Shown: positions 8,168-19,798, counted from the stretch's first letter. The stretch is 64,000 bases of DNA from Streptomyces sp. NBC_00285 (GCF_036174265.1 NZ_CP108055.1:7502001-7566000); one strand, 5' to 3'. Translations and numbers: made by a program. Notes: generated by a model not told the origin, from the letters alone.

Positions 8168-8857
8168 ATGGCTACACATGTGATCACCGGAGCGGGCTCC
8201 GGCATGGGCGCGGCGGTGGCCCGTCGTCTGCACGCCCGCGGGGACGAACTCGTGCTGCACGCGCGCGACGCGGGCCGTGCGAAGGAACTGGCCGCGCAGT
8301 TCCCCGGGGCGAGGACCCTGGTCGCGGATCTGGCGGACCCCGACAAGATCTCCTGGGCCTTCTCGCACCAGGCGCTGCCGGACCGGGTGGACTCGCTGCT
8401 CCACATCGCGGGCGTGGTCGACCTCGGTCCGGTGGGCGACCTGACCCCGAAGACCTGGCGCCACCAGCTGAACGTCAACCTGATCTCGCCGGCCGAGCTG
8501 ACCCGGCATTTCCTGCCCCAACTCCGCTCGGCCCGGGGCCACGTGGTGTTCGTGAACTCGGGCGCGGGGCTGAACGCGCATGCCGACTGGTCCGCGTACG
8601 CGGCCTCCAAGCACGGCCTGAAGGCCCTCGCGGACTCCCTGCGCCACGAGGAGCACGCGAACGGCGTCCGCGTCACCTCGGTCTACCCCGGCCGCACCGC
8701 GAGCCCCATGCAGGCGAAGGTCCACCAGCAGGAGGGCAAGGAGTACGACCCGTCGCGGTGGATCGACCCGGAGTCGGTGGCGACGACGATCCTGATGGCG
8801 CTCGACCTGCCGAGGGACGCGGAGATCAACGACGTGACGGTACGACCGGGGCGGTGA
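8168..8857 (+). CDS. Short-chain dehydrogenase/reductase
   Basis: A 229-aa classical SDR. It has the N-terminal cofactor motif VITGAGSGMGAAVARRL, an NAG-like HIAGVVD, catalytic Ser in VNSGAG, and the YxxxK pair in YAASKHG. The Arg and Asp after beta-2 (HARDAGR) suggest NADP preference, which is inference. Substrate is unknown. ATG at 8168 lies just past the LOG gene. Confidence 0.92.
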   Translation: MATHVITGAGSGMGAAVARRLHARGDELVLHARDAGRAKELAAQFPGARTLVADLADPDKISWAFSHQALPDRVDSLLHIAGVVDLGPVGDLTPKTWRHQLNVNLISPAELTRHFLPQLRSARGHVVFVNSGAGLNAHADWSAYAASKHGLKALADSLRHEEHANGVRVTSVYPGRTASPMQAKVHQQEGKEYDPSRWIDPESVATTILMALDLPRDAEINDVTVRPGR

Positions 8858-8888
8858 CGGTTCTCCCTGAACGCCGGAGGGGCTGATC

Positions 8889-8985
8889 TCAGCCTGTCCG
8901 GCGTTTGAGGACGAGGCCCTTCGGGCCGATGGGGGGTCTGGGGGCGCAGCCCCCAGGGACGGGAAGGGGCGGGACGGGAAGGGGC
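8889..8985 (+). repeat. Dispersed Streptomyces intergenic repeat with hairpins and a 15-bp tandem duplication
   Basis: The 174-bp gap between the SDR and MetE-like genes is filled by repeat sequence. Bases 8889-8919 match the reverse complement of 39847-39877 at 29 of 31 positions (core GTCCGGCG-TTGAGGACGAG). A perfect 8-bp hairpin, CTGGGGGC-GCA-GCCCCCAG, is at 8938-8956, and the 15-mer GGGACGGGAAGGGGC is repeated exactly twice at 8956-8985. I recall near-identical modules between many Streptomyces genes. It probably ends SDR transcription. Confidence 0.7.
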
Positions 8986-9031
8986 GGCGGGGGCGAAAAA
9001 CCTCCCCCGGTCACCTACGTAGGCTTCGCAC

Positions 9032-10033
9032 GTGACCGCAGACTTCAGTTTCGCCCCCGCCACCGGCATCGGCTCCCTCCCCGGCGGCGACGCCAGGGAG
9101 GCCGCCAGAACAGCCACCGGCTCCTTCGAGGACTTCCCGTTCCTTCCCGAACTGCCCACCCGCGGCCCCGGCGCCGACATGATCGGCCGTACCGCCGGAA
9201 TGCTCGTCGAGCTGTACGCGCGCGTGGAGCCCAGCGGATGGCGGATCGGGGACCGGCCGGGCCGGGACACGAAGCGGGCGCGTTCCTGGCTGGGGGAGGA
9301 CCTGGACTCGCTGGAGGAGTTCACGCAGGAGTACGAGGGACAGCTGAAGGTGCAGGCCGTCGGGCCCTGGACGCTGGCCGCCGCGCTGGAGTTGAGGAAC
9401 GGGGAGGTCGCCCTCTCCGACCCCGGCGCGTGCCGGGACCTCGCCGGGTCGCTCGCGGAGGGGCTGCGGCTGCACCTGGAGGAGGTCGCCAGAAGGGTCC
9501 CGGGCGCGCAGATCGTGCTCCAGCTCGATGAGCCCTCCCTCATCGGGGTGCTGAGGGGGCACGTGAGGAGCGCCAGCGGCTACCGCACCCACCGGGCCGT
9601 CGACCGTCAGGTCGTCGAGGCGTCCCTCCGCGACGTCGTCGGGGTTCACGCGGGCGGGCCCGTCGTGGTCCACTCGTGCGCGCCGGACGTCCCCTTCGCC
9701 CTGCTGCGGAGGGCCGGAGCGGCGGCGGTCTCCTTCGACTTCTCGCTCCTCACCGAGCGTGACGACGACGTGATCGGTGAGGCGGTGGAAGCGGGGACGA
9801 GGCTCTTCGCCGGTGTCGTGCCGGGCACGGACACGGCATTGTCAGACCCTGCCGGTAGCGTCATGGGTGTCAGGACGTTGTGGCGCAGGCTGGGACTGCA
9901 TCCGGCTCTTCTCGCGGAGGCGGTCACGGTGACTCCGTCGTGCGGACTCGCGGGGGCCTCCCCCGACTACGCGCGCAGGGCTCTCGCCCACTGCGTCCAG
10001 GCGGCGAGATCCCTCGCGGACAACCCAGAGTAA
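9032..10033 (+). CDS. MetE-like (cobalamin-independent methionine synthase C-terminal domain) protein
   Basis: A 333-aa TIM-barrel protein matching only the catalytic half of MetE, less than half the length of full MetE (about 750 aa). It opens with ATGIGSLPGGD and carries the zinc-site pieces VVHSCAPD (His and Cys) and TPSCGLAG (Cys). A conserved acidic loop, LQLDEPSL, is also present. Such short MetE-like proteins are often annotated methionine synthase, but their methyl donor and acceptor may differ because the N-terminal folate-binding half is absent. GTG start at 9032; ligA begins 15 bp after the stop, so the two are likely co-transcribed. Confidence 0.85.
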   Translation: MTADFSFAPATGIGSLPGGDAREAARTATGSFEDFPFLPELPTRGPGADMIGRTAGMLVELYARVEPSGWRIGDRPGRDTKRARSWLGEDLDSLEEFTQEYEGQLKVQAVGPWTLAAALELRNGEVALSDPGACRDLAGSLAEGLRLHLEEVARRVPGAQIVLQLDEPSLIGVLRGHVRSASGYRTHRAVDRQVVEASLRDVVGVHAGGPVVVHSCAPDVPFALLRRAGAAAVSFDFSLLTERDDDVIGEAVEAGTRLFAGVVPGTDTALSDPAGSVMGVRTLWRRLGLHPALLAEAVTVTPSCGLAGASPDYARRALAHCVQAARSLADNPE

Positions 10034-12241
<2,208 letters not shown>

Positions 12242-12259
12242 CGAGGAGCGGCGGTTGAA

Positions 12260-12299
12260 GGCCACCCGATCGGCGCATACCAGATGCATACGGGTGGCC
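12260..12299 (+). terminator. Inverted repeat after ligA
   Basis: A perfect 9-bp inverted repeat (GGCCACCCG at 12260-12268, CGGGTGGCC at 12291-12299) with a 22-nt loop starts 18 bp after the ligA stop. It is a plausible terminator. The rest of the 272-bp gap before the next start contains no clear gene or promoter consensus. Confidence 0.5.
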
Positions 12300-12513
12300 G
12301 GGGCGCATTCAGGCAACCGTCGACGACCGCTGCCCGTGGAAGCCTTCTGCGGCCTACTGTTGAGATGTGCGCCTGCCGTGCCCAGCTGCGGTCGGGGCAT
12401 CCCCCTGCTCCTGATGAGCAAGGGGAAGTGTTCTCCAACGCGGCGCCGTCGAGGGTTTTGTCGGGCGAACGAGCCGCGTGGCGTGGGCACCGCCGGCTGT
12501 GAGAGGGACGGGA

Positions 12514-14751
12514 ATGGAACCGACCGAGAGCGCCGCCCCGGACTCATGGCTGCGCCGGTTCACCGGCGCATGGCGGGCGAGCCGGAGGTCCGGGCAGTCT
12601 TCGCGGCGCCCGGGCACGGAGGGGCGCGTCGCGGGGCCGTACACCGCGGCCGGCGGCCCCGGAACCACACAGCTCACCGCCGAGCACGTCCCCGGCATGC
12701 CGGGCTCCGAACCTGACCGGCAGTCGTCCGCCTGGCCCGCGCTGCCCACCGCGGTCGTCGCGGCGGCCGGATTCGTGCTGGGCGCGGGCTTCTACCGGGC
12801 GTTCACCGGCACCCACGCCCTCTTCCCGTCCGGCACCGTCGGCTGGGCGCTGGCCGTGCTGACCGGCGTCATCGTCGGCCACCTCGTCGCCCTCGGCCGG
12901 GCCCGCTGGTGGGGCGGCACCGGCTCGGGCGCCGCCCTCACACTCGCCGTCCTGCTGCTGTACGGCTGGGTGCCCGCCGGAATGGTCAGCCTCACCGTCG
13001 TCCTGCTGGTCGGCATAGCCCGGCGCCACCGCTGGCGGCAGGGCATCCTGCACGGCGCGGTGGACATCCTCGGCATAGCCGTCGGCGCCCTGGTCCTCGC
13101 CGGGTTCGGCCAGTCGCCGTCCGTCGAGACCCCCTGGAACCCGGACACCTGGTCCTTCTACACCGGACCCGAGGTGGTGCTCGTCGCCGCCGCGTATCTC
13201 GCGGTCACCCGCGTCCTGGGCTGGTACCTGCACTCCTCGCGCCACGCCGGTCTGCCCACGCTGGCCCGCACCGCCCTGGTCAGACAGGGACTGGTCGCGG
13301 TCGCGCTGCTCGGCATCGCCCCGCTGGTCTGCGTGGTCGCCACCGCCAAGCCCCTGCTGCTCCCGCTCTTCGCGATCCCCCTGATCGCCCTCGACTCCAC
13401 GCTGTGGATGGCCCGGGCCCGGGCCGAGGAGCAGCTGCGCGACCCGCTGACCGGACTGCCCAACCGGCAGTGGCTCCTGGAACGCATCTGGACCGCCCTG
13501 GACGACGCCGAGCGCATCGGCGCCCGGGCCGCCCTGATGCTCATCGACCTCGACCGCTTCCGCTCGGTCAACGACACCCTGGGCCATCTCGCCGGTGACC
13601 GGCTGCTCCTCCAGATCGCCGACCGGCTGCGGGTCGCGCTGCCGCGCGGGGCCGAGGCGGCTCGGCTCGGCGGCGACGAGTTCGCCGTGTTACTGCCGGT
13701 CGCCGACTCCACGACCTCCGCGACCCGGGTCGCCCGCAACCTGGTCGCGGCCCTCAGCTCCCCGCTCGACCTCGACGGACTCACCCTCGTCCTGGAGGCC
13801 AGCGCCGGGGTCGCCGTCTTCCCCGACCACGCCGTGGACGCCGAGGGGCTGCTGCGGCGGGCGGACGTGGCGATGTACCAGGCCAAGCGGGACCGTACGG
13901 GCGTAGAGGTGTACGAGTCCAAGCGGGACTCCAACACCCCCGACCGGCTCGGGCTGCTCGGCGATCTGCGCCGGGCCCTGGACGCGCACGACGTACAGCT
14001 GCACTACCAGCCCAAGGTCCGCTTCGACGGGCAGGTCGCCGGTCTGGAAGCCCTGGTGCGCTGGGTGCACCCGGAACGCGGGAAGGTGCCGCCGGACGAG
14101 TTCATCGCGATCGCCGAGTCATCCGGGCTGATGCCGTACCTCACCGAGTACGTCCTGGACACGGCACTCGCGCAGGTCGCCGAGTGGCGTGCGCAGGGCC
14201 TGTTCGTCCCGGTCGCGGTCAACGTCTCCCCACGTGACGTCCACACTCCCGGATTCGCCGGCTCCGTCGCCGCCCGGCTGGCCCGGTACGGAGTCCCGGC
14301 GGGATCGCTCCAGCTGGAGATCACCGAACACGTCCTGCTGGAGGACCCTTCGCGGGCGGCGGACACCCTCGCCGCACTGACCGCGCACGGCGTGAAGATG
14401 TCCCTGGACGACTTCGGCACCGGCTACTCCTCCCTGGTCCACCTGCGCCGCCTCCCCGTCAGCGAACTGAAGATCGACCGTTCCTTCGTGGCCAAGCTGG
14501 CCGTGGACACCGAGGACGCGGAGATCGTCCGCTGCACGGTCGACCTCGCCCATTCCCTGGGTCTCCTCGTCGTGGCGGAGGGCGTCGAGGACGACGAGAC
14601 GTGGGAGCGCCTGCGCGACATGGGCTGCGACGCCGTACAGGGCTGGCTGGTGGCGGCGGCGATGCCGCCGGAGGAGACGACGGCGTGGCTGCTGGCGCGC
14701 GGGTCGCGGGGCTGGCAGCGGCCGAGGGCGGCGTTGCCGGCAGCGGAGTGA
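12514..14751 (+). CDS. rmdB: Membrane c-di-GMP phosphodiesterase with GGDEF and EAL domains (RmdB-like)
   Basis: A 745-aa protein with a polar N-terminus, about six membrane helices (residues 75-305), a GGDEF domain (from about 311, motif GGDEF at 386-390) and an EAL domain. The EAL site looks complete: EAL at about 512 (GLEALVRW), NVSPRD, LEITEH, LDDFGTGYSSL, KIDRSFV, VAEGVED and DAVQGW. The usual RxxD inhibition site before GGDEF is replaced by RGAE. From memory, the S. coelicolor homologue RmdB (SCO5495) acts as a phosphodiesterase and affects development. Codon 393 (13690-13692), four residues after the GGDEF motif starts its strand, is TTA, so translation should need bldA tRNA. ATG at 12514 follows AGAGGG. 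Confidence 0.9.
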   Translation: MEPTESAAPDSWLRRFTGAWRASRRSGQSSRRPGTEGRVAGPYTAAGGPGTTQLTAEHVPGMPGSEPDRQSSAWPALPTAVVAAAGFVLGAGFYRAFTGTHALFPSGTVGWALAVLTGVIVGHLVALGRARWWGGTGSGAALTLAVLLLYGWVPAGMVSLTVVLLVGIARRHRWRQGILHGAVDILGIAVGALVLAGFGQSPSVETPWNPDTWSFYTGPEVVLVAAAYLAVTRVLGWYLHSSRHAGLPTLARTALVRQGLVAVALLGIAPLVCVVATAKPLLLPLFAIPLIALDSTLWMARARAEEQLRDPLTGLPNRQWLLERIWTALDDAERIGARAALMLIDLDRFRSVNDTLGHLAGDRLLLQIADRLRVALPRGAEAARLGGDEFAVLLPVADSTTSATRVARNLVAALSSPLDLDGLTLVLEASAGVAVFPDHAVDAEGLLRRADVAMYQAKRDRTGVEVYESKRDSNTPDRLGLLGDLRRALDAHDVQLHYQPKVRFDGQVAGLEALVRWVHPERGKVPPDEFIAIAESSGLMPYLTEYVLDTALAQVAEWRAQGLFVPVAVNVSPRDVHTPGFAGSVAARLARYGVPAGSLQLEITEHVLLEDPSRAADTLAALTAHGVKMSLDDFGTGYSSLVHLRRLPVSELKIDRSFVAKLAVDTEDAEIVRCTVDLAHSLGLLVVAEGVEDDETWERLRDMGCDAVQGWLVAAAMPPEETTAWLLARGSRGWQRPRAALPAAE

Positions 14752-14910
14752 CCTGCCCGGGCGTCCTTCGGCGCGGTCCGGGGAGTACCCGTTGCCGGCG
14801 GTTACGGGAAACCGTTTAACGGCTATCCGGCCATGCCCCATAGGATTGGGGCCGGCCGTCACGGCCAGCCCCGCCCCACACCACACGCACTCACCCCAGA
14901 GGATCGCTGC

Positions 14911-15207
14911 ATGCCTGGCATCACGCGCGAGGAGGTCGCCCACCTCGCACGGCTGGCGCGTCTGGAGCTGAAGCCCGAAGAGCTCGAGCACTTCGCGGGA
15001 CAGCTGGACGACATCATCGGCGCGGTCGCACGCGTCAGTGAGGTCGCCGACCAGGACGTACCGCCGACCTCGCACCCACTCCCGCTGACTAACGTCATGC
15101 GGGCGGACGAGGTCCGTCCGTCGCTCACCCCCGAGCAGGCGCTCTCCGGCGCCCCGGCCCAGGAGCAGCAGCGTTTCAAGGTGCCGCAGATCCTGGGGGA
15201 GGACTAA
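14911..15207 (+). CDS. gatC: Aspartyl/glutamyl-tRNA amidotransferase subunit C
   Basis: A 98-aa subunit that stabilises the GatCAB complex, which converts Glu-tRNA(Gln) or Asp-tRNA(Asn) to the amide form. Recognisable parts are [17 protein letters not shown], the helix [15 protein letters not shown], and the C-terminal [19 protein letters not shown] with [13 protein letters not shown] at 14911 has AGAGGA about 9 nt upstream. It is the first gene of a four-gene operon; gatA starts 5 bp after the stop. TAGGAT at 14841-14846 is a possible -10 element. Confidence 0.96.
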   Translation: MPGITREEVAHLARLARLELKPEELEHFAGQLDDIIGAVARVSEVADQDVPPTSHPLPLTNVMRADEVRPSLTPEQALSGAPAQEQQRFKVPQILGED

Positions 15208-15212
15208 CCACC

Positions 15213-16715
15213 ATGACGGACAACAGCAGCATCATCCGGCTCACCGCCGCCGAGACCGCCGCGAACATCGCGTCCGGGGTCCTCACGGCCGTCGAGGTCA
15301 CCGAGGCCCACCTCGCCCGGATCGAGGAGGTCGACGCGAAGGTGCACGCCTTCCTGCACGTCGACCGCGAGGGCGCCCTCGCGCAGGCCCGTGCCGTCGA
15401 CGAGAAGCGGGCCAGGGGCGAGCAGCTCGGCCCCCTCGCCGGTGTCCCGCTCGCGCTGAAGGACATCTTCACCACCGAGGGCATCCCGACGACCGTCGGC
15501 TCGAAGATCCTCGAGGGCTGGATCCCGCCGTACGACGCGACGCTCACCAAGCGGCTGAAGGCCGCCGACGTCGTCATCCTCGGCAAGACCAACATGGACG
15601 AGTTCGCCATGGGGTCCTCGACCGAGAACAGCGCCTACGGCCCGACCGGCAACCCCTGGGACCTCACCAGGATCCCCGGCGGCTCCGGCGGCGGCTCCTC
15701 CGCCGCGCTGGCCGCGCACATGGCGCCCCTCGCCATCGGCACCGACACCGGCGGTTCCATCCGTCAGCCGGCCGCCGTCACCGGCACGGTGGGCGTCAAG
15801 CCGACGTACGGGGCAGTGTCCCGGTTCGGCATGGTCGCCTTCTCGTCCTCCCTCGACCAGGGCGGCCCCTGCGCCCGTACGGTCCTGGACGCGGCCCTCC
15901 TCCACGAGGTCATCGCCGGACACGACCCGCTCGACTCCACGTCCATCGACGCCCCGGTCCCGCCGGTCGTCGAGGCCGCCCGCAACGGCAGCGTCGAGGG
16001 CATGCGCGTCGGCGTGGTCAAGCAGTTCCGCGGCGAGGGCTACCAAGCCGGCGTCCTCCAGCGCTTCGACGAGTCCGTCGTCCTCCTGCGGGAACTGGGC
16101 GCCGAGATCGTCGAGCTGGACTGTCCGTCCTTCGACCTGGCCCTCTCGGCGTACTACCTGATCGCGCCCTCCGAGTGCTCCTCCAACCTCGCCCGTTTCG
16201 ACGGCCTGCGCTACGGCCTGCGGGCCGGCGACGACGGCACGCACTCCGCCGAGGAGGTCACGTCGATCACCCGCGAGGCCGGCTTCGGCCCCGAGGTCAA
16301 GCGCCGCATCATGCTCGGCACCTACGCCCTGTCGAGCGGCTACTACGACGCCTACTACGGCAGTGCCCAGAAGGTCCGCACGCTCATCACGCGCGACTTC
16401 GAGAAGGCCTTCGAGCAGGTCGACGTCATCGTGTCGCCGACCACGCCCACCACCGCCTTCCCGATCGGCGAGCGCGCCGACGACCCGATGGCGATGTACC
16501 TCGCGGACCTGTGCACCATCCCGACCAACCTCGCGGGCAACTCGGCGATGTCGCTGCCGTGCGGCCTGGCACCCGAGGACAACCTCCCGGTCGGCCTCCA
16601 GATCATCGCCCCGGCGCTGAAGGACGAGCGGCTGTACAAGGTCGGCGCCGCTGTGGAGGCCGCCTTCGTGGAAAAGTGGGGGCACCCGCTCCTCGAGGAG
16701 GCACCGTCGCTGTGA
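15213..16715 (+). CDS. gatA: Glutamyl-tRNA(Gln) amidotransferase subunit A
   Basis: A 500-aa amidase-signature enzyme that releases ammonia from glutamine for GatB. The Ser-cisSer-Lys triad is K83 (ALKDIFTT), S158 ([10 protein letters not shown]) and S182 ([12 protein letters not shown]). Length and layout are standard. Its TGA overlaps the GTG of the following small gene in a GTGA arrangement (16712-16715), indicating coupled translation. Confidence 0.97.
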   Translation: MTDNSSIIRLTAAETAANIASGVLTAVEVTEAHLARIEEVDAKVHAFLHVDREGALAQARAVDEKRARGEQLGPLAGVPLALKDIFTTEGIPTTVGSKILEGWIPPYDATLTKRLKAADVVILGKTNMDEFAMGSSTENSAYGPTGNPWDLTRIPGGSGGGSSAALAAHMAPLAIGTDTGGSIRQPAAVTGTVGVKPTYGAVSRFGMVAFSSSLDQGGPCARTVLDAALLHEVIAGHDPLDSTSIDAPVPPVVEAARNGSVEGMRVGVVKQFRGEGYQAGVLQRFDESVVLLRELGAEIVELDCPSFDLALSAYYLIAPSECSSNLARFDGLRYGLRAGDDGTHSAEEVTSITREAGFGPEVKRRIMLGTYALSSGYYDAYYGSAQKVRTLITRDFEKAFEQVDVIVSPTTPTTAFPIGERADDPMAMYLADLCTIPTNLAGNSAMSLPCGLAPEDNLPVGLQIIAPALKDERLYKVGAAVEAAFVEKWGHPLLEEAPSL

Positions 16716-16951
16716 GCAAGCTGACCAAGGCGAAGGACTTCAAGAAGTCCAAGTCCGGCACGTACCTGTCCATCGCCACCACGGCGTTCGGCGCACTCGG
16801 TGTCGCCAAGCGGCTGAAGAAGGCCCGCACCGAGAAGGACACGCTGGTCCTGATCGACGCCACCGTGTCCGCCGTCGCGATCGTCACCGGCCTCGCCATC
16901 CTGTACCGCGAGCTGAAGCGGCTGGGCGACGACGACGTCCTGCTGGGCTGA
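16712..16951 (+). CDS. Small membrane-anchored protein inside the gat operon, 79 aa
   Basis: A GTG start overlaps the gatA stop by 4 bp (GTGA). The protein begins [15 protein letters not shown], is Lys-rich at the N-terminus, and has one membrane helix near residues 45-65 ([20 protein letters not shown]) followed by a charged tail ending DDDVLLG. A weaker hydrophobic stretch lies at about 19-31. gatB starts 15 bp downstream. The position inside gatA-gatB and the coupled start argue for a real gene. I recall a hypothetical protein at this spot in S. coelicolor. No function is known to me and it is not a GatCAB subunit elsewhere. Confidence 0.85.
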   Translation: MSKLTKAKDFKKSKSGTYLSIATTAFGALGVAKRLKKARTEKDTLVLIDATVSAVAIVTGLAILYRELKRLGDDDVLLG

Positions 16952-16966
16952 GAGGGAACCTTCACC

Positions 16967-18481
16967 GTGACCACCACGACCGACCTGGAGTCGTACGAGG
17001 ACGCTCTCGCGTCGTACGACCCCGTCATGGGCCTCGAGGTCCATGTCGAACTCGGCACCAAGACGAAGATGTTCTGCGGCTGCTCGACCGAACTCGGTCA
17101 GGACGCCAACACGCAGACCTGCCCCACCTGCCTCGGCCTGCCCGGCGCGCTCCCGGTCGTCAACGCGATCGGCATCGAGTCGGCCATCAAGATCGGTCTC
17201 GCGCTGAACTGCGAGATCGCCGAGTGGTGCCGCTTCGCCCGGAAGAACTACTTCTATCCGGACATGCCGAAGAACTTCCAGACCTCCCAGTACGACGAGC
17301 CGATCGCCTTCAACGGCTACCTCGACGTCCAGTTGGAGGACGGCGAGACCTTCCGGGTGCAGATCGAGCGCGCCCACATGGAGGAGGACACCGGCAAGTC
17401 GACCCACGTGGGCGGCGCGACGGGTCGTATCCACGGCGCCTCGCACTCGCTGCTCGACTACAACCGGGCCGGCATCCCGCTCATCGAGATCGTCACCAAG
17501 CCGATCGAGGGCGCGGGCGAACGCGCTCCCGAGGTCGCGAAGGCGTACGTCGCCGAGCTGCGCGAGCTCATCAAGGCGCTCGGTGTCTCGGAAGCCCGCA
17601 TGGAGATGGGGCAGATGCGCTGCGACGTGAACCTGTCGCTGCGCCCGCACGGCCGCGAGAAGTTCGGCACGCGTTCCGAGACGAAGAACGTCAACTCGCT
17701 GCGGTCCGTGGAGCGCGCGGCCCGCTTCGAGATCCAGCGGCACGCCGCCGTACTGAACTCCGGCGGCACGATCATCCAGGAGACCCGGCACTTCCACGAG
17801 GACACCGGGTCGACGACCTCGGGCCGCGTGAAGGAGGAGGCCGAGGACTACCGGTACTTCCCCGAGCCTGACCTGGTGCCGGTGGCCCCCTCCCGGGAGT
17901 GGGTCGAGGAGATCCGGGCCGGTCTGCCGGAGCTGCCGCTGGTGCGCCGCAACCGCCTCGTCGCGGACTGGGGCATCACGGCCCTCGACATGCAGGCCAT
18001 CCTCAACGCCGGCGCCCTGGACCTGATCGTCGCCACGATCGACGCCGGGGCCGACGCGGCCTCCGCCCGCAAGTGGTGGATGGGCGAACTCGCCCGCAGC
18101 GCCAACGAGTCCGGCAAGGCGCCGGACGAGCTGGCCATCACGCCGGAGCAGGTCGCCCGGGTCACCGAGCTGGTGTCGAAGGGTGACCTGAACGACAAGT
18201 TGGCCCGTCAGGTCATCGAAGGCGTCCTCGCGGGCGAAGGCACCCCGGACGAGGTCGTCGACAAGCGCGGTCTGAAGGTCGTGTCCGACGAGGGCGCTCT
18301 CGGTACCGCCGTCGATGAGGCCATCGCCGGCAACCCCGGCATCGCCGACAAGATCCGCTCCGGAAAGGTCGCCGCGGCCGGCGCCCTGGTCGGCGCGGTC
18401 ATGAAGGCGACCCGCGGTCAGGCCGACGCGGCCCGCGTCAAGGAACTGATCCTGGAGAAGCTGGGCGTCAGCGAAGGCTGA
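16967..18481 (+). CDS. gatB: Aspartyl/glutamyl-tRNA amidotransferase subunit B
   Basis: A 504-aa kinase/transamidase subunit that phosphorylates the misacylated Glu or Asp on tRNA and transfers ammonia. The cradle domain begins [20 protein letters not shown]. Zinc-type cysteines occur in FCGCSTELG and [10 protein letters not shown]. The core has [16 protein letters not shown] and a C-terminal helical/YqeY domain for tRNA binding ending [12 protein letters not shown]. Start is GTG at 16967. It is the last gene of the operon, followed by a perfect palindromic terminator. Confidence 0.97.
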   Translation: MTTTTDLESYEDALASYDPVMGLEVHVELGTKTKMFCGCSTELGQDANTQTCPTCLGLPGALPVVNAIGIESAIKIGLALNCEIAEWCRFARKNYFYPDMPKNFQTSQYDEPIAFNGYLDVQLEDGETFRVQIERAHMEEDTGKSTHVGGATGRIHGASHSLLDYNRAGIPLIEIVTKPIEGAGERAPEVAKAYVAELRELIKALGVSEARMEMGQMRCDVNLSLRPHGREKFGTRSETKNVNSLRSVERAARFEIQRHAAVLNSGGTIIQETRHFHEDTGSTTSGRVKEEAEDYRYFPEPDLVPVAPSREWVEEIRAGLPELPLVRRNRLVADWGITALDMQAILNAGALDLIVATIDAGADAASARKWWMGELARSANESGKAPDELAITPEQVARVTELVSKGDLNDKLARQVIEGVLAGEGTPDEVVDKRGLKVVSDEGALGTAVDEAIAGNPGIADKIRSGKVAAAGALVGAVMKATRGQADAARVKELILEKLGVSEG

Positions 18482-18494
18482 GGCCGAGCGTGCG

Positions 18495-18530
18495 GTACGG
18501 CCCCGGAGGACATGTCCTCCGGGGCCGTAC
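18495..18530. terminator. Perfect 36-bp palindrome, bidirectional terminator
   Basis: Two exactly complementary 18-base arms (GTACGGCCCCGGAGGACA at 18495-18512 and its complement at 18513-18530) fold into a very stable hairpin. It lies between the convergent ends of gatB (18481) and the methyltransferase gene (18533) and should stop transcription both ways. Confidence 0.85.
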
Positions 18531-18532
18531 GG

Positions 18533-19348
18533 CTACTTACGTCGTGCCACGAGCCGTACGAAACCCAGGGCCCGGCCCTCGTCGGCCCGGACCATCTCGC
18601 CCACCTCGCGGGCCATCGTGCGATGGAACTCCTCGGGGCTCTCCTCGGCGATCACCTCGCACCACAGCAGCCAGTCCCGCCAGCCGTCCGGCTGCCAGTC
18701 GGCCGCCTCCACCTCGACGGCCCCGCTGCGGGCCCAGTGGCGCCGCCACCAGTCGGCGGTGTGGAAGCACCAGAAGTCGGGCTCCCACCACTGCCTGAGA
18801 TGCTCCGGCGGCTCGATGCCGTCGGGCTCCTCCCGCAGTGCCGGTACGACGATCCCGATCCGCCCGCCCGGCTTCAACAGCCGGGTCAGCGTGGGCAGAT
18901 AGAGGTCGTTCGTGCCGAAGTACTGGTACGCGTCGATGCTCACGATCGCGTCGAAGCTGCCCTCGGCGAACGGCAGATCGTGCGCTTCCGTGTGCACGGG
19001 CAGCACGCGGTCGGCGAAACCGGCCTCCGCGATGCGCTGTGCGTTCTCGTCGGGCTTGACCCACAGGTCGGCCGCCGTGACCTGGAGGTCGTACTCCCTG
19101 GCCAGGAAGACCGAGGTCATCGCGCGGCCGCAGCCCAGGTCGAGCACGCGCGCGCCGGGGCGCAGGGTGTCCAGACCCAGGGCGGGCGCGAGCCACTCCA
19201 GCAGCCACAGCGCGTTCGGGCCCATCTGGTTCTCGATGACCCAGCGGATGTCGTAGCTGTTGCTGCGCGGGTAGCGGGCCTGGGTCAGCCGCTGGGTGAG
19301 GCCCTCATTCGAGGTCCCCGTCATCGGCGGGTTGATGTCGTCTGGCAT
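18533..19348 (-). CDS. SAM-dependent class I methyltransferase
   Basis: A 271-aa protein with a Rossmann-type methyltransferase core. Motif I is VLDLGCGRAMTSVFLA (about residues 68-83), the acidic end of beta-2 is TAADLW, motif post-II is DLPFAEGSFDAIVSIDAYQYFGT and motif post-III is LLKPGGRIGIVVPAL. The family resembles small-molecule methyltransferases (Methyltransf_11/25). The acceptor is unknown; the Trp-rich segment DFWCFHTADWWRRHW could line its pocket. AAGGAG lies about 12 nt before the ATG at 19348. Confidence 0.9.
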   Translation of the reverse strand: MPDDINPPMTGTSNEGLTQRLTQARYPRSNSYDIRWVIENQMGPNALWLLEWLAPALGLDTLRPGARVLDLGCGRAMTSVFLAREYDLQVTAADLWVKPDENAQRIAEAGFADRVLPVHTEAHDLPFAEGSFDAIVSIDAYQYFGTNDLYLPTLTRLLKPGGRIGIVVPALREEPDGIEPPEHLRQWWEPDFWCFHTADWWRRHWARSGAVEVEAADWQPDGWRDWLLWCEVIAEESPEEFHRTMAREVGEMVRADEGRALGFVRLVARRK

Positions 19349-19486
19349 CGGTGAACGGGCTCCTTGAGTCCGGAAAGGCGGAAAGGGATACGGAGGAGCT
19401 CGGTCGGACGCTCAAACAATGCACCTGCTTCGCCGGGGGCGGACGGGCCCGTGGATTCTCAGCTGGACACGCTACGCTCGCCCGCC

Positions 19487-19792
19487 ATGAACGGTCCTGC
19501 GAATTCCGATACCCCCGGCATACCGGAGGAGTACGGCGACCAGGTGCTGGACGCCCGGCGGGCCCGCTGGACGTCGTCCGGCACCGGCGTCCTGCTGGCG
19601 CTCGCGGGCCTTGCCGCGTCGGCACTCAGGCTCAGCGGCTCCGCCCCCACCCTGGTCCCGGCGGCCTACGGCGTCGGCGCCGCCGTATGCGCGCTCGCGG
19701 CGGTCCTGGGCTCACGCGGGCGCACCCGCAGAGCTCTGTGGCTGCTGATCGCGGGCGTGATGGTGATGGCGCTGGGCGACCAGTTCGACTGA
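19487..19792 (+). CDS. Small membrane protein, 101 aa
   Basis: After a polar start (MNGPANSDTPGIPEEYGDQV) come hydrophobic segments at about residues 32-46 (TGVLLALAGLAASAL), 55-72 (LVPAAYGVGAAVCALAAV) and 80-96 (ALWLLIAGVMVMALG), so two or three membrane helices. No family is recognised. TACGCT at 19473-19478 lies only 8 nt before the ATG, which would give a nearly leaderless transcript; an in-frame GTG at 19450 is an alternative start. It is divergent from the methyltransferase. Confidence 0.72.
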   Translation: MNGPANSDTPGIPEEYGDQVLDARRARWTSSGTGVLLALAGLAASALRLSGSAPTLVPAAYGVGAAVCALAAVLGSRGRTRRALWLLIAGVMVMALGDQFD

Positions 19793-19798
19793 CATGAC

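Noticed and set aside
8956..8985. Tandem 15-bp repeats considered as a CRISPR-like array
   Set aside because: Only two direct, spacer-less copies; part of a dispersed intergenic module with no cas genes nearby.
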